From positions 62,001-126,000 of the forward strand of contig JBKJNY010000109.1 in NCBI GenBank assembly GCA_046593355.1: a stretch of DNA of 64,000 bases, read 5' to 3'. Both the position numbers and the translations under genes were made by a program. Shown in pieces: positions 24,695 through 34,338 of the stretch. Under the pieces are notes generated by a model, which saw only the letters and a list, made by a program, of their open reading frames with translations, did no database searches and was not told the origin of the DNA. Position 1 is the stretch's first letter; each line of letters begins with the position of its first letter. The stretch is from SXOA01 sp046593355. Lineage in GTDB: Bacteria > Planctomycetota > Planctomycetia > Pirellulales > Pirellulaceae.

Positions 24695-25696
24695 ATGCAC
24701 CTCAAGTCCCTTAAAGTGTTTTGCGATGTCGTTTCGCGGCGGAGCTTTTCCCGCGCTGCGGAAGAGAACGGCATTTCGCAGTCCGGGGCCAGCCAGATGG
24801 TCAATCATCTCGAGGAGCATCTGGGGGTGAAACTGATCGACCGTACGAAGCGGCCATTCGTTTTAACCCCGGAAGGGGAAGCCTATTACGACGGCTGCCG
24901 GAAGCTTGTCCGGCGGTATTTTGCCCTGGAAGAAGAGGTGAAGACGCTGCACGAGGAAGTGGCGGGGCGGGTGAGCGTGGCCTCGATCTACTCGATCGGC
25001 CTCTCGCACATGAACAGCTTCGTGCAGAACTTTTTGCGAAAACACCCCAAGTCCAACGTCCGCCTGCAATATCAGCATCCCCACCGGGTGTATGAATTGG
25101 TCGACAGCGACCAGGTCGATTTGGGACTGGTCAGCTACCCGCGGTCCTCCCGCACCATCAAAGCCACCCCTTGGCGGGAAGAGCCCATGGTCGTGGTCTG
25201 CTCGCGGCGGCACAAGCTGGCCCAGCGGCGGGAAGTTTCGCTCCAGGAACTCCACGGCTGCGACATGGTCGGCTTCGATCAAGAACTGGAAATCCGCCAG
25301 GAGATTGATCGCGCCTTAGCCGATAGCGGCGCGGAAGTTCGCGTGGCCATGGAATTTGACAACACGGAGACGATCAAGCGGGCGGTCGAAATCGATGCTG
25401 GCTTTTCGATCTTGCCGCGGCCGACCGTGGATCGCGAGGTCGAAGCGGGGGCGCTCGTGGCCTTGCCGTTGGCGGGCGCGACGTTGAATCGCCCCATTGG
25501 CATCATTCAGCGCCGCGGCAAAGAGCTGGGCAAGACCGCTACGCGGTTCATGCAACTCCTCCTGGCACAACCGGAAATGACGCCAGGCGATGACGATGAG
25601 CGGCCAGACGATTTTGAGATTTCCGGCTCGGAAGAGCTCGCGGCCGCCAACGGCAATGGCTCATCGGCGGCTGCGGGCAAACGAGTCAAAGCATAG
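24695..25696 (+). CDS. LysR family transcriptional regulator
   Basis: A 333-residue LysR-type regulator. The winged helix-turn-helix occupies residues about 1-60 (LKVFCDVVSRRSFSRAAEE, GISQSGASQMVNHLEEHLGV). The effector-binding domain spans about 90-295 in the two-lobe arrangement. The last 35 residues are an acidic, Gly/Asn/Ser-rich tail. It lies 60 bp upstream of gltB on the same strand, so control of glutamate synthase is a reasonable guess by analogy with GltC of Bacillus, though GltC is divergent from gltAB. The co-inducer (possibly 2-oxoglutarate or glutamate) is inferred only from context. Confidence 0.9.
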   Translation: MHLKSLKVFCDVVSRRSFSRAAEENGISQSGASQMVNHLEEHLGVKLIDRTKRPFVLTPEGEAYYDGCRKLVRRYFALEEEVKTLHEEVAGRVSVASIYSIGLSHMNSFVQNFLRKHPKSNVRLQYQHPHRVYELVDSDQVDLGLVSYPRSSRTIKATPWREEPMVVVCSRRHKLAQRREVSLQELHGCDMVGFDQELEIRQEIDRALADSGAEVRVAMEFDNTETIKRAVEIDAGFSILPRPTVDREVEAGALVALPLAGATLNRPIGIIQRRGKELGKTATRFMQLLLAQPEMTPGDDDERPDDFEISGSEELAAANGNGSSAAAGKRVKA

Positions 25697-25756
25697 CATC
25701 CGCGGCAGCGGGGCTATTTGGCTCTCTGGCGCCGCGGATACCAAGGCGGGTGATTT

Positions 25757-28700
25757 ATGACCATTCAATTTGAGAACAACCTTCCGGTGAAGCACGGGCT
25801 CTATGACCCGGCCAACGAGAAGGATAGTTGCGGCGTCGGCTTCATCGCCAATGTGAAAGGGGTTCGCAGCCACAGCATCGTCCGCGATGCCGCCGAAGCC
25901 CTCCGCAATATGGATCACCGCGGCGCGTGCGGCTGCGAAGAAAACACGGGGGACGGCGCGGGCATGTTGACCGCCATTCCCGATGAGCTGATGCGCTCCG
26001 AAGCGAAGCGGCTGTTTAATGCGGAACTACCGGAGATAGGCGCTTACGCCATCGGCCAGATTTTTCTGCCGCAGGATGAATCCGAGCGGAACCAGTGCAA
26101 GAAGTCCGTGGAGAAATTCGTCATTCGCCAGGGGCAGAAGTTCATCGGCTGGCGGAGAGTGCCTACGGATGCGAAGAAAGCCGACATCGGGCCAACCGCG
26201 GCCGCCTCGGAGCCCGTCGTGGAGCAAATCTTTGTTGCCGCCGGTGAGAACGTCGATCGCACCTCTTTCTGTCGCCAACTCTATCTGATCCGCAAGCAGG
26301 CCTACCACGAAATTCGCGTGCTCGGCCTCAAGCAGCGGGACATGTATTACGTCTGCAGCTTTTCCTCGCGGATCCTCATCTACAAGGGGCAACTGACGGC
26401 GAAGCAAGTGGTTCCCTATTACGCGGATCTGGCGAATCCACTGTATACAAGTCATCTGGCGATGATTCATTCGCGGTTTTCCACCAACACGTTCCCCTCG
26501 TGGGAGCGTGCCCAGCCGATGCGGTTCATGTCACACAACGGCGAAATCAACACGCTCCGCGGCAACGTGAACTGGATGCTGGCCCGCGAAGGGCTGATGA
26601 AGTCCGACCTGTTCGGCAAGGAATTCAACCGCCTGCTGCCGATTACCGACCTCTCGACGAGCGACTCCGGCATCTTCGACAACGTGATGGAGTTGCTGCT
26701 GCTCGCCGGCCGCTCGCTGCCGGAGGCGGTGATGATGATGATTCCGGAACCCTGGCAGAACCATGAGTCGATGCCGGAATACAAACAGTCGTTCTATGAA
26801 TATCACTCCTGCCTGATGGAGCCTTGGGACGGTCCCGCCTCGGTCGTCTTCACCGACGGCCGCTACATTGGCGCGGTGCTCGATCGCAACGGCCTCCGCC
26901 CCAGCCGCTACTACCTGACCACGGATGACCGGGTCATCATGGCCAGCGAGGTCGGCGTGCTGCCGGTCGACCCCGGAATCGTGCGGGAAAAAGGCCGCCT
27001 CCAGCCGGGCCGCATGTTCCTGGTCGATTTCGAGCAGGGGCGGCTGATTCCGGATGATGAAATCAAGCAGGACATCGCCACCCGCCGGCCGTACGGCGAG
27101 TGGCTTCGCAAGCAGCGGCTGGAAATCCGCGATCTGCCCACTCCACAGGACGTTCATGGTTTTGAGCCTCAGTCGCTGCTGGCGCGGATGCAAGCCTTTG
27201 GCTACACCGTGGAAACCATGCAGTTCATGCTGCTGCCGCTGGTTTACGAGAAGCGCGACCCCATCGGCTCGATGGGGAACGACTCCGCCCTGGCCGTGCT
27301 CAGCGACCAGCCCCGCATGCTGTACGACTATTTCAAGCAGCTCTTCGCACAGGTGACCAATCCGCCGGTCGATTCGATCCGCGAGGAAGTCATCATGTCG
27401 CTGGAATGCTACATCGGCCCGGAAAAGAACCTGCTGGAATCGACCGAGGAGCATGCCCACCGCCTCTTGCTCTCGCATCCCATTCTCACCAATGAAGAAT
27501 TAGCCGCACTCAAGAATATCGATCATCGCGGCTGGAAAGCGAAGACGATTGACATCACCTGGCCGCGAAGCGACGGCGAAGGGGGCCTGAAGAAGGCGAT
27601 TGACCGGATTTCTCTCGAAGCCGAACAGGCCATTGAAGATGGCTACTCGCTGGTGGTGCTGTCGGACCGCGGCGTCGGCCCGGATCGCGTGCCCCTCAGT
27701 TCCCTTCTGGCGTGCGGCGCGGTGCATCACCACCTCATTCGTAAGGCCAAGCGGACCCGCCTCGGCATCATCGTAGAGACGGGCGAAGCTCGCGAAGTGC
27801 ATCACCACTGCTTGCTCGTCGGTTACGGGGCCGATGCCATCAATCCGTACCTCGCGTTCGAAGCTCTGTGGCAATCCCAGCGGGATGGCCTGCTTCCCAA
27901 GGACTACAGCGACGAGAAAATCGTCCACGCCTATCAGAAGGCGGTGGCCAAGGGCATGCTCAAAGTGATGAGCAAGATGGGCATTTCCACGCTCCATTCG
28001 TACAAGGGTGCTCAGATCTTTGAAGCGGTCGGTTTGCAGAGCGACGTCGTCGATAACTGCTTTGCCGGTACGGCCAGCCGCATTCAGGGGGTGAATTTTG
28101 GCATCCTGGCGCAGGAAGCTCTCCGCCGCCACGAGATTGGCTATCCGACTCGGGCCGAGCAGCGTCTCCCGATCCTGCCGAACCTGGGTGAGTTCCACTG
28201 GCGTGCCGACGGCGAACGGCACATGTGGGATCCGGAGTCCATCGCCGACATCCAGATGGCGGCGCGGGACAACAATGCCGACGCCTACTGGCGGTTCAGC
28301 AAGCACGCCAACGACGACGCCACTCGCAAGTGCGCGCTCCGCGGCCTGCTCAAATTCAAGGACGGAACCACGTCGGTTCCACTTTCCGACGTGGAACCTG
28401 CCGCGAGCATCGTCCGCCGCTTCTGCACGGGGGCCATGAGCTTCGGCAGCATCAGCGCAGAAGCTCATGAGACTCTGGCCATCGCCATGAATCGCATCGG
28501 CGGCAAGAGCAACACCGGCGAAGGGGGCGAAGACCCCGAGCGCTTCAAACCGCTTCCCAACGGCGATTCCAAGCGGTCGGCGATCAAGCAGGTTGCCTCC
28601 GGCCGCTTCGGCGTCACCATCAATTACCTGGCGAATGCCGACGAGCTGCAAATCAAGATGGCCCAGGGCGCCAAGCCGGGAGAAGGAGGCGAACTGCCTG

Positions 28701-30334
28701 GCCACAAAGTGGACGAGTTCATTGCCCGCATCCGCTATTCCACGCCCGGCGTGGGACTGATCAGCCCGCCGCCCCACCATGACATCTATTCGATTGAAGA
28801 CCTGAAACAGCTCATTCACGATCTGAAAAACAGCAACCCAGCCGCCCGTATCAGCGTGAAGCTGGTGAGCGAGGTGGGGGTCGGTACCATCGCGGCCGGC
28901 GTGGCCAAGGCGCATGCCGACCATATCTTGATTTCTGGCGATACCGGCGGCACCGGCGCGTCGCCGCTGACGAGCATCAAGCACGCCGGTCTGCCGTGGG
29001 AGCTTGGCATCAGCGAGACCCATCAGACCCTGGTGATGAACGACCTCCGCAGCCGCGTCGTCCTGCAAACCGATGGTCAGATCAAGACCGGAAAGGACGT
29101 GGTCATCGCCGCGCTGCTCGGGGCGGAAGAAATGGGTTTCGCCACGGCTCCGCTCGTCTCACTCGGCTGCATCATGATGCGGAAGTGCCACCTCAACACC
29201 TGCCCGGTCGGCATCGCCACGCAAGACCCGGTGTTGCGTCAGAAGTTCGCCGGCAAACCCGAGCACGTGATCAATTATCTCTTCATGGTGGCGGAAGAAA
29301 CCCGCCAGATCATGGCCCAGCTCGGTTTCCGGACCTTCAATGAAATGATTGGGCGGGTGGACATGCTCGAAACAAACCGCGCCATCAAGCACTGGAAGGC
29401 TCAGGGAATCGATCTCTCCCCAGTCCTCATGCCCGCCCAGAAGCCGCGGCCGGATGTGGAGGTTTACTGCACCAAGAAGCAGAAACACCGGCTGGAACTG
29501 GCTCTCGACCACAAGCTCATCGAAAAGAGCCGCAAGGGGATTGAGAAGCGGCAGAAGGTGAAGTTCGAGGAGAAAATCATCAACACCAACCGCACCGTCG
29601 GCACCATGCTCAGCCACGAGATCGCCAAACGGTGGGGAGCCGAGCTGCTGCCCGACAATACCATCCACATCAAGTTCACCGGCAGCGCGGGGCAGAGCTT
29701 CGGCGCGTTCCTGGCGGAAGGGGTAACGCTGGAATTGGAAGGAGACGCCAATGACTATGTCGGCAAGGGACTTTCGGGCGGCCGCATCATCATCTATCCG
29801 CCGAAGAAGTCAGTCTTCAAGCCCGAGGAAAATATCATCGTCGGCAACGTGGTGCTGTACGGAGCCACGAGCGGTTATGCCTACTTCCGCGGACGGGCGG
29901 CCGAGCGGTTCTGCGTCCGCAACAGCGGTGCGCACGCCGTTATTGAAGGCTGCGGCGACCACGGCTGCGAGTATATGACCGGCGGGCTGGTCGTGCTGCT
30001 CGGTCCTACCGGCCGCAACTTTGCCGCTGGCATGAGCGGCGGCATTGCGTATGTTTTGGCGAACAAAGACGCCTTTCGACTGAATTGCAACCTCGGAACC
30101 GTCGAGCTCGAGGCGGTGGAAGCGCCGCAGGACATCGCCGACCTGCTCAATCTCATCGAGCAGCACTTCAAGCACACGAAATCCACGGTCGCCGACCGCA
30201 TCCTGCAGAGCTGGCCGGAGGCCATTGCGCAGTTTGTGAAGGTCATGCCCACCGACTACAAGCGGGTGCTCGCCGAACGGGCCAGGCATGACGAAGAGGT
30301 AGAATCAGGCGTGCATGGAGTGGATGGAAGGTAA
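25757..30334 (+). CDS. gltB: Glutamate synthase large subunit
   Basis: GltB (1525 residues) transfers the amide of glutamine to 2-oxoglutarate in ammonia assimilation. A 24-residue propeptide precedes the catalytic Cys25 (DSCGVGF), the N-terminal nucleophile of the amidotransferase. The central domain follows. The FMN synthase domain has GGKSNTGEGGED and GEGGELPGHKV. The 3Fe-4S cysteines are C1138-x5-C1144-x4-C1149 (CIMMRKCHLNTC). The C-terminal beta-helix has repeated G-rich turns such as GLSGGRIIIYPP. It is full length. Its stop TAA overlaps the ATG of a small PIN-domain gene, and the small subunit gene gltD follows only after that toxin/antitoxin insert. Confidence 0.97.
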   Translation: MTIQFENNLPVKHGLYDPANEKDSCGVGFIANVKGVRSHSIVRDAAEALRNMDHRGACGCEENTGDGAGMLTAIPDELMRSEAKRLFNAELPEIGAYAIGQIFLPQDESERNQCKKSVEKFVIRQGQKFIGWRRVPTDAKKADIGPTAAASEPVVEQIFVAAGENVDRTSFCRQLYLIRKQAYHEIRVLGLKQRDMYYVCSFSSRILIYKGQLTAKQVVPYYADLANPLYTSHLAMIHSRFSTNTFPSWERAQPMRFMSHNGEINTLRGNVNWMLAREGLMKSDLFGKEFNRLLPITDLSTSDSGIFDNVMELLLLAGRSLPEAVMMMIPEPWQNHESMPEYKQSFYEYHSCLMEPWDGPASVVFTDGRYIGAVLDRNGLRPSRYYLTTDDRVIMASEVGVLPVDPGIVREKGRLQPGRMFLVDFEQGRLIPDDEIKQDIATRRPYGEWLRKQRLEIRDLPTPQDVHGFEPQSLLARMQAFGYTVETMQFMLLPLVYEKRDPIGSMGNDSALAVLSDQPRMLYDYFKQLFAQVTNPPVDSIREEVIMSLECYIGPEKNLLESTEEHAHRLLLSHPILTNEELAALKNIDHRGWKAKTIDITWPRSDGEGGLKKAIDRISLEAEQAIEDGYSLVVLSDRGVGPDRVPLSSLLACGAVHHHLIRKAKRTRLGIIVETGEAREVHHHCLLVGYGADAINPYLAFEALWQSQRDGLLPKDYSDEKIVHAYQKAVAKGMLKVMSKMGISTLHSYKGAQIFEAVGLQSDVVDNCFAGTASRIQGVNFGILAQEALRRHEIGYPTRAEQRLPILPNLGEFHWRADGERHMWDPESIADIQMAARDNNADAYWRFSKHANDDATRKCALRGLLKFKDGTTSVPLSDVEPAASIVRRFCTGAMSFGSISAEAHETLAIAMNRIGGKSNTGEGGEDPERFKPLPNGDSKRSAIKQVASGRFGVTINYLANADELQIKMAQGAKPGEGGELPGHKVDEFIARIRYSTPGVGLISPPPHHDIYSIEDLKQLIHDLKNSNPAARISVKLVSEVGVGTIAAGVAKAHADHILISGDTGGTGASPLTSIKHAGLPWELGISETHQTLVMNDLRSRVVLQTDGQIKTGKDVVIAALLGAEEMGFATAPLVSLGCIMMRKCHLNTCPVGIATQDPVLRQKFAGKPEHVINYLFMVAEETRQIMAQLGFRTFNEMIGRVDMLETNRAIKHWKAQGIDLSPVLMPAQKPRPDVEVYCTKKQKHRLELALDHKLIEKSRKGIEKRQKVKFEEKIINTNRTVGTMLSHEIAKRWGAELLPDNTIHIKFTGSAGQSFGAFLAEGVTLELEGDANDYVGKGLSGGRIIIYPPKKSVFKPEENIIVGNVVLYGATSGYAYFRGRAAERFCVRNSGAHAVIEGCGDHGCEYMTGGLVVLLGPTGRNFAAGMSGGIAYVLANKDAFRLNCNLGTVELEAVEAPQDIADLLNLIEQHFKHTKSTVADRILQSWPEAIAQFVKVMPTDYKRVLAERARHDEEVESGVHGVDGR

Positions 30335-30804
30335 TGTTATCTGTCTATTTGGAAACAACGGTGATTAGTTACCTGGCGTCCAGGCCCAGCCGGGACGTCG
30401 TAATTGCAGGGCACCAGAAATCCACGCGAGAATGGTAGGATGTCTCGAGCAACCGTTTCGATCTCTATGTTTCGGAGGCCGTCTTGCTTGAAATTGAAAG
30501 AGGGGATAGCAAAGCTGTTGCTCGCCGCAAGTCCTTCGTTGAAAACCTTAGTGTGCTTCGTCTTAATTCCGATGTGACGCAACTAGGTAAGGAACTTGGT
30601 GAATCGCTTGGCTTGCGCGGAAAAGCCAAAGCGGACATCGCACACCTCGCATTCGCCGTGGCTTACGAGATGGATTTTTTGGCCACTTGGAATTTGAAGC
30701 ATATCGCAAGTGGCAGCACAATCCGACGACTTCAAGAAATCAACGAGGAGAACGGACGTTTGACGCCAGTGATTCTTACACCTGAATCGCTGATCATTTT
30801 TTAG
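30334..30804 (+). pseudogene. PIN-domain toxin gene with in-frame amber codon
   Basis: The frame starts at ATG 30334, overlapping the gltB stop (TAATG). It reads MLSVYLETTVISYLASRPS up to TREW, then meets TAG at 30436-30438 as codon 35. It continues in the same frame as RFDLYVSEAVLLEIERGD, through KADIAHLAFAVAYEMDFLATWNLKHIA, to TAA at 30804. The whole is a standard 156-codon PIN-domain (VapC-like endoribonuclease) protein of the YLETT subfamily, and relatives as I recall them often read REWW here. A single TGG-to-TAG change explains the break. An internal start could yield only a C-terminal piece lacking the first acidic active-site residue. The antitoxin-like gene follows at once. Confidence 0.88.
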
Positions 30805-30816
30805 GAGAGTCCTCCA

Positions 30817-31032
30817 ATGAGAAACCCAATCGTAGAAGAAGTTTATGAAGCCAGAGCACAAATTATGGAAGAATGCGGCGGAGACTTGAATCGACTCATG
30901 GACCTGATTCGTGCAAGGGAGTCTGAGCATCCGGAATTGTTGGTTACGCTTGAAGAAGTTCGGCGTCGAAAATCCAAGAAGGATCCCGCGTCGAAGCGGA
31001 AGACAAAACGTCGACTAAGTGCAAAGAAGTGA
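30817..31032 (+). CDS. Small antitoxin-like protein paired with the PIN gene
   Basis: This 71-residue protein starts MRNPIVEEVYEARAQIMEE. It continues with a helical middle (LNRLMDLIRARESEHPELL) and ends in a strongly basic Lys/Arg/Ser tail. Small proteins beginning MxxPIVEEVRxxR commonly sit next to PIN toxins of the YLETT group and are regarded as their antitoxins. The reading frame is intact, with AGGAGAG upstream of ATG 30817. Its position between a broken toxin and gltD means the pair interrupts the usual gltBD arrangement. Antitoxin function is inferred from context only. Confidence 0.7.
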   Translation: MRNPIVEEVYEARAQIMEECGGDLNRLMDLIRARESEHPELLVTLEEVRRRKSKKDPASKRKTKRRLSAKK

Positions 31033-31080
31033 ATTCAAGAGTCGCCACCTGATTTGAACGCACAGTTGTTGGAAGATCCC

Positions 31081-32592
31081 ATGGGCAAGCCGACCGGTTT
31101 TAAGGAATATCCCCGCAAGACCGTGCCGTATCGTGATCCGATCGCGCGAGTGGGGGATTTTCTGGAAATCTTCACACCCCCGGCGGAAGACCATCTGAAG
31201 AACCAGGGCGCACGGTGCATGGATTGCGGCGTGCCGTTCTGCCAGAGCGCGACTGGCTGCCCGATTGATAATCTGATCCCGGAGTGGAACGACCTGGTCT
31301 ATCGCGGCCGCTGGCGGGATGCTCTCGACCGGCTGCACAAAACGAATAATTTTCCCGAGTTCACGGGCCGCACCTGCCCCGCGCCGTGCGAAGGGGCCTG
31401 CGTGCTTGGCATCACCGATCCGGCGGTGACGATCAAAAACATCGAAAACGCCATCATCGACCGCGGCTTTGCGGAAGGCTGGATAGTTCCCGAACCCCCT
31501 CCCCAGCGGACCGGCAAGAAGGTCGCCATCATCGGCAGCGGCCCTTCTGGCCTGACGGCCGCGGCGCAGCTCAATAAGGTGGGGCACAGCGTCACCGTGT
31601 ACGAGCGGGCGGACCGCATCGGCGGCCTCTTGATGTATGGCATCCCCAATATGAAGCTTGATAAAGGGGTCGTGCAGCGGCGGATCAATCTGCTCCAGGA
31701 AGAGGGAATCAAATTCGTCACCAGCGCGGATGTGGGAAACAAGCAATCGCCAGGTTACGTCGATCCGAAGAAGCTCCATGACGAAAACGATGCCGTCTTG
31801 CTTTGCACCGGCGCGACCAATCCCAATGACCTGACCATCCCGGGCCGCGGTCTTGGCGGAATCTATTTCGCCATGCAGTTCCTGACGGCGAATACCAAGA
31901 GCCTGCTCGACAGCAAGCACGCCGACGGCAAGTACATCTCCGCCAAGGACAAGGACGTGATTGTCATCGGCGGCGGCGACACCGGCACCGATTGCATCGG
32001 CACTTCCATGCGCCACGGATGCAAGAGCCTGGTCAATTTTGAGTTACTTCCCCAACCGCCGGAAACCCGCGCCCCAGACAACCCCTGGCCCCAGTGGCCC
32101 AAGATTTTCCGCACCGACTACGGCCATCAGGAAGTGGCGGCCAAATTCGGCACCGACCCGCGGACTTACTGCGTGATGAGCAAGGAATTCGTCAGCGACG
32201 ACCAAGGAGGCGTGGCAGGCATCCGCACGGTGCAGGTCGATTGGACCAAGGATGACTCCGGCAAATGGAAGCTCCAGGAAATCGCCGGCAGCGACAAATT
32301 CTGGCCCGCGCAGATCGTGCTGCTGGCGATGGGCTTCAAGGGACCGGAACAGTATCTGGCGGAAATGCTCGGTATAGCCGTCGATCCGCGGACCAACTAC
32401 CAGGCCGCCCACGGCAAATTCGCCACCAGCATCCCCAAGGTCTTCGCCGCCGGCGACTGCCGCCGCGGACAATCCCTCGTTGTCTGGGCCATCAACGAAG
32501 GGCGCGGCGCGGCGCGGGCCGTGGATGAGTTCTTGATGGGGACGAGCGACCTGGCGGCACCGGGAACCACGCTGGGATTGGTGCGAGGCTAG
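31081..32592 (+). CDS. gltD: Glutamate synthase small subunit
   Basis: GltD (503 residues) is the FAD/NAD(P)H-dependent electron-donor subunit that feeds GltB. The N-terminal iron-sulfur domain has CMDCGVPFCQ, CPIDN and CPAPCEGAC. The FAD-binding IGSGPSGLTAA lies at about 145-155, and the NAD(P)-binding VIGGGDTGTDC at about 297-307. The C-terminal FAD contact is FAAGDCRRGQSLVVWAI. I chose ATG 31081 (MGKPTGFKEYPRK), which matches the family N-terminus; a TTG at 31054 is less likely. It is separated from gltB by the PIN/antitoxin genes. The 3' end overlaps the convergent SpoVG gene by 4 bp. Confidence 0.95.
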   Translation: MGKPTGFKEYPRKTVPYRDPIARVGDFLEIFTPPAEDHLKNQGARCMDCGVPFCQSATGCPIDNLIPEWNDLVYRGRWRDALDRLHKTNNFPEFTGRTCPAPCEGACVLGITDPAVTIKNIENAIIDRGFAEGWIVPEPPPQRTGKKVAIIGSGPSGLTAAAQLNKVGHSVTVYERADRIGGLLMYGIPNMKLDKGVVQRRINLLQEEGIKFVTSADVGNKQSPGYVDPKKLHDENDAVLLCTGATNPNDLTIPGRGLGGIYFAMQFLTANTKSLLDSKHADGKYISAKDKDVIVIGGGDTGTDCIGTSMRHGCKSLVNFELLPQPPETRAPDNPWPQWPKIFRTDYGHQEVAAKFGTDPRTYCVMSKEFVSDDQGGVAGIRTVQVDWTKDDSGKWKLQEIAGSDKFWPAQIVLLAMGFKGPEQYLAEMLGIAVDPRTNYQAAHGKFATSIPKVFAAGDCRRGQSLVVWAINEGRGAARAVDEFLMGTSDLAAPGTTLGLVRG

Positions 32593-33320
32593 AAAATGCC
32601 CTCTCCGAATCCCTTTCCCTTGGGCGGCGGCGCGGGCGCGGAAGGTTGCGATGGCTCGCGCTTCGCCTCTTGCTTGATAGTCTCTCGCGTGCTCGCCGGG
32701 GGGATGTGGGGGCCGGGGATCGCGGATTCGGGCCTGGCGGGGGCTGGTTGCGCGCCCACTAATGGTTGTGATTGCGAGGAAACTTGCGGCGCGGGGATGT
32801 GAGGAGCCGGAATCTCCTTCTGCGCGGGCTCCACGTGCGAGCCGGCGGGCATGCCGGCGAGCGTGCCGCGGCGCTCCTCGGTATAGGCGACCGGGTCGAT
32901 GTCGTCATCGTAGTCGTCGTCGTAGCGGCTGGAGTAGCCGGGTTGCTTGGCCCGCTCGAGTTCCCCACGGTACTCGGCGATGACCCGACTTTGAATCATC
33001 TCGCGGCAGGTGGAATTAATGGGGTGGGCGATGTCGGCGTAGAGCTTGGCCCGCCCTTCCGCGTCCCGCAGCAAGGGAGCTTCCCGCTGCCGGTTCCCGC
33101 ACTGATTGCAATAGTTGGCCTTGAGATGATTCTTGCTCCCGCAACTGTGGCAGTGGCCGGTCAGCTTGCGGCTGGGCATGGCGACGAAGGGGCCGCTGGT
33201 GCCTTCGATGATTTTCAGGTCGCGGACGACAAAGCTGTCGTCGAACGTGACCGAGCAGAAGCCTTGGAGGCGGTCGTCCGAATCCTCCATGAGCTTGATG
33301 CGAACCTCGGTAATCTCCAT
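32589..33320 (-). CDS. SpoVG-like protein with inserted zinc ribbon
   Basis: The SpoVG fold is split. Residues 1-52 (MEITEVRIKLMEDSDDRLQG to FVAMPSRKL) and about 93-118 (LYADIAHPINSTCREMIQ, VIAEYRGEL) form the usual SpoVG domain, a sequence-specific nucleic-acid-binding regulator in Firmicutes. Between them lies a 40-residue insertion with Cys57, Cys60, Cys71 and Cys74 in a CxxC-x10-CxxC zinc-ribbon pattern. The remaining 120 residues are acidic, then Pro/Ala/Ser-rich and probably disordered. It lies downstream of ispE on the same strand, 106 bp away, echoing the ispE...spoVG neighbourhood of Bacillus. Its function here is unknown; nucleic-acid binding is inferred. Confidence 0.85.
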   Translation of the reverse strand: MEITEVRIKLMEDSDDRLQGFCSVTFDDSFVVRDLKIIEGTSGPFVAMPSRKLTGHCHSCGSKNHLKANYCNQCGNRQREAPLLRDAEGRAKLYADIAHPINSTCREMIQSRVIAEYRGELERAKQPGYSSRYDDDYDDDIDPVAYTEERRGTLAGMPAGSHVEPAQKEIPAPHIPAPQVSSQSQPLVGAQPAPARPESAIPGPHIPPASTRETIKQEAKREPSQPSAPAPPPKGKGFGEGIF

Positions 33321-33426
33321 GGCGTTACTCCCTTGGGTGCCACGCCCATTCCTGGACGTGCGAGGCCAAAATCCTATGGTCTGATACTTCCTTACCGAAT
33401 CCTAGTCTTCATCCTGATTTTTGTCT

Positions 33427-34338
33427 TCATCTCATCGTTGTCGTCGTATTCACCAATCCCAGGTCGCGACCCCGCAGTCTCCCCGCCACGCGGCGGGCGT
33501 GGCGAGCATTTTCACAAATGCCAAAGTAACTCGAGCCGCTGCCGCTCATTTGCTGGGCGATGGAGCCGGCGGTCTCGAATTCCTTGCGCAGACGGGCAAT
33601 CCACGGGTTAAGTTGTGCGGCCGGCTCCTCCAGTCGATTGACCAGAGCGGATTTGACTACGTTCCAGATTCCCTTGCTCAGGCCGGATTGTAACGTGCGT
33701 ACGCTGGCCGGTGTGCAGGCCGGCCGGCAACCTTGATAAACCTGCGGCGTGGAGAGTCCGACCGGCGGACGAACGACCACCATGTGCAAGCGAATCGGCT
33801 GGGTGGGTTCGATGCGCTCTCCCCGGCCGCGGCAAATGGCGCTGCCGCTCCCCAGGAAAAATGGGATATCGCTGCCAAGTTCCGCCGCCAGCTCCACAAG
33901 CTGCTCGCGGCTCCAATTCAGCTCCCAGGCGATATTTGCCGCCACCAGGACCGCCGCCGCATCGCTAGAAGCTCCTCCCAGCCCTGCCGCGGACGGAATC
34001 CGTTTGACCAGGCGAATCTCTGCCCCGCGACCACATCGGCTACGCTGCTGCAAAAGGCTTGCCGCTTTAGTGACGATGTTCTCCTTCGGCGGCGGAAGGT
34101 CGCCGAGGGCGTATCGAGTCAAGCCCGCTGCCCAGCGGCAGTCCAACCGGATTTCCGGCGACCCGGTCGCCCGCAATGACAGCGAATCATAGAGCCCAAT
34201 CCGGCACATCAAGGTTTCGATCTCGTGGTAGCCGTCCGGCCGTTTGGCCAGAATTTCGAGAAAGAGATTGATCTTGGCGGGCGCCTGGATTTCGACTCGA
34301 TCTGCTGCGATACGAACAAGCATTGACTCTGCTGCCAT
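33427..34338 (-). CDS. ispE: 4-diphosphocytidyl-2-C-methyl-D-erythritol kinase
   Basis: IspE phosphorylates CDP-methylerythritol in the MEP isoprenoid pathway. The 303-residue GHMP kinase has the catalytic Lys22 (PAKINLFLEI), the family motif RPDGYHEIETLM, and the ATP-binding loop P115-SAAGLGGASSDAA with Asp126. The C-terminal MSGSGSSYFGI is the GHMP motif 3. The length is normal. It precedes the SpoVG-like gene on the same strand. No other MEP-pathway genes are in the window. Confidence 0.95.
   Translation of the reverse strand: MAAESMLVRIAADRVEIQAPAKINLFLEILAKRPDGYHEIETLMCRIGLYDSLSLRATGSPEIRLDCRWAAGLTRYALGDLPPPKENIVTKAASLLQQRSRCGRGAEIRLVKRIPSAAGLGGASSDAAAVLVAANIAWELNWSREQLVELAAELGSDIPFFLGSGSAICRGRGERIEPTQPIRLHMVVVRPPVGLSTPQVYQGCRPACTPASVRTLQSGLSKGIWNVVKSALVNRLEEPAAQLNPWIARLRKEFETAGSIAQQMSGSGSSYFGICENARHARRVAGRLRGRDLGLVNTTTTMR

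Noticed and set aside
27500..29068. 522-residue open frame on the minus strand
   Set aside because: Lies within gltB, whose domains and active-site residues are complete.
30436..30438. In-frame TAG as a pyrrolysine or programmed readthrough codon
   Set aside because: No pyrrolysine genes or readthrough signal are visible in this window, and a plain nonsense mutation in a toxin is simpler.
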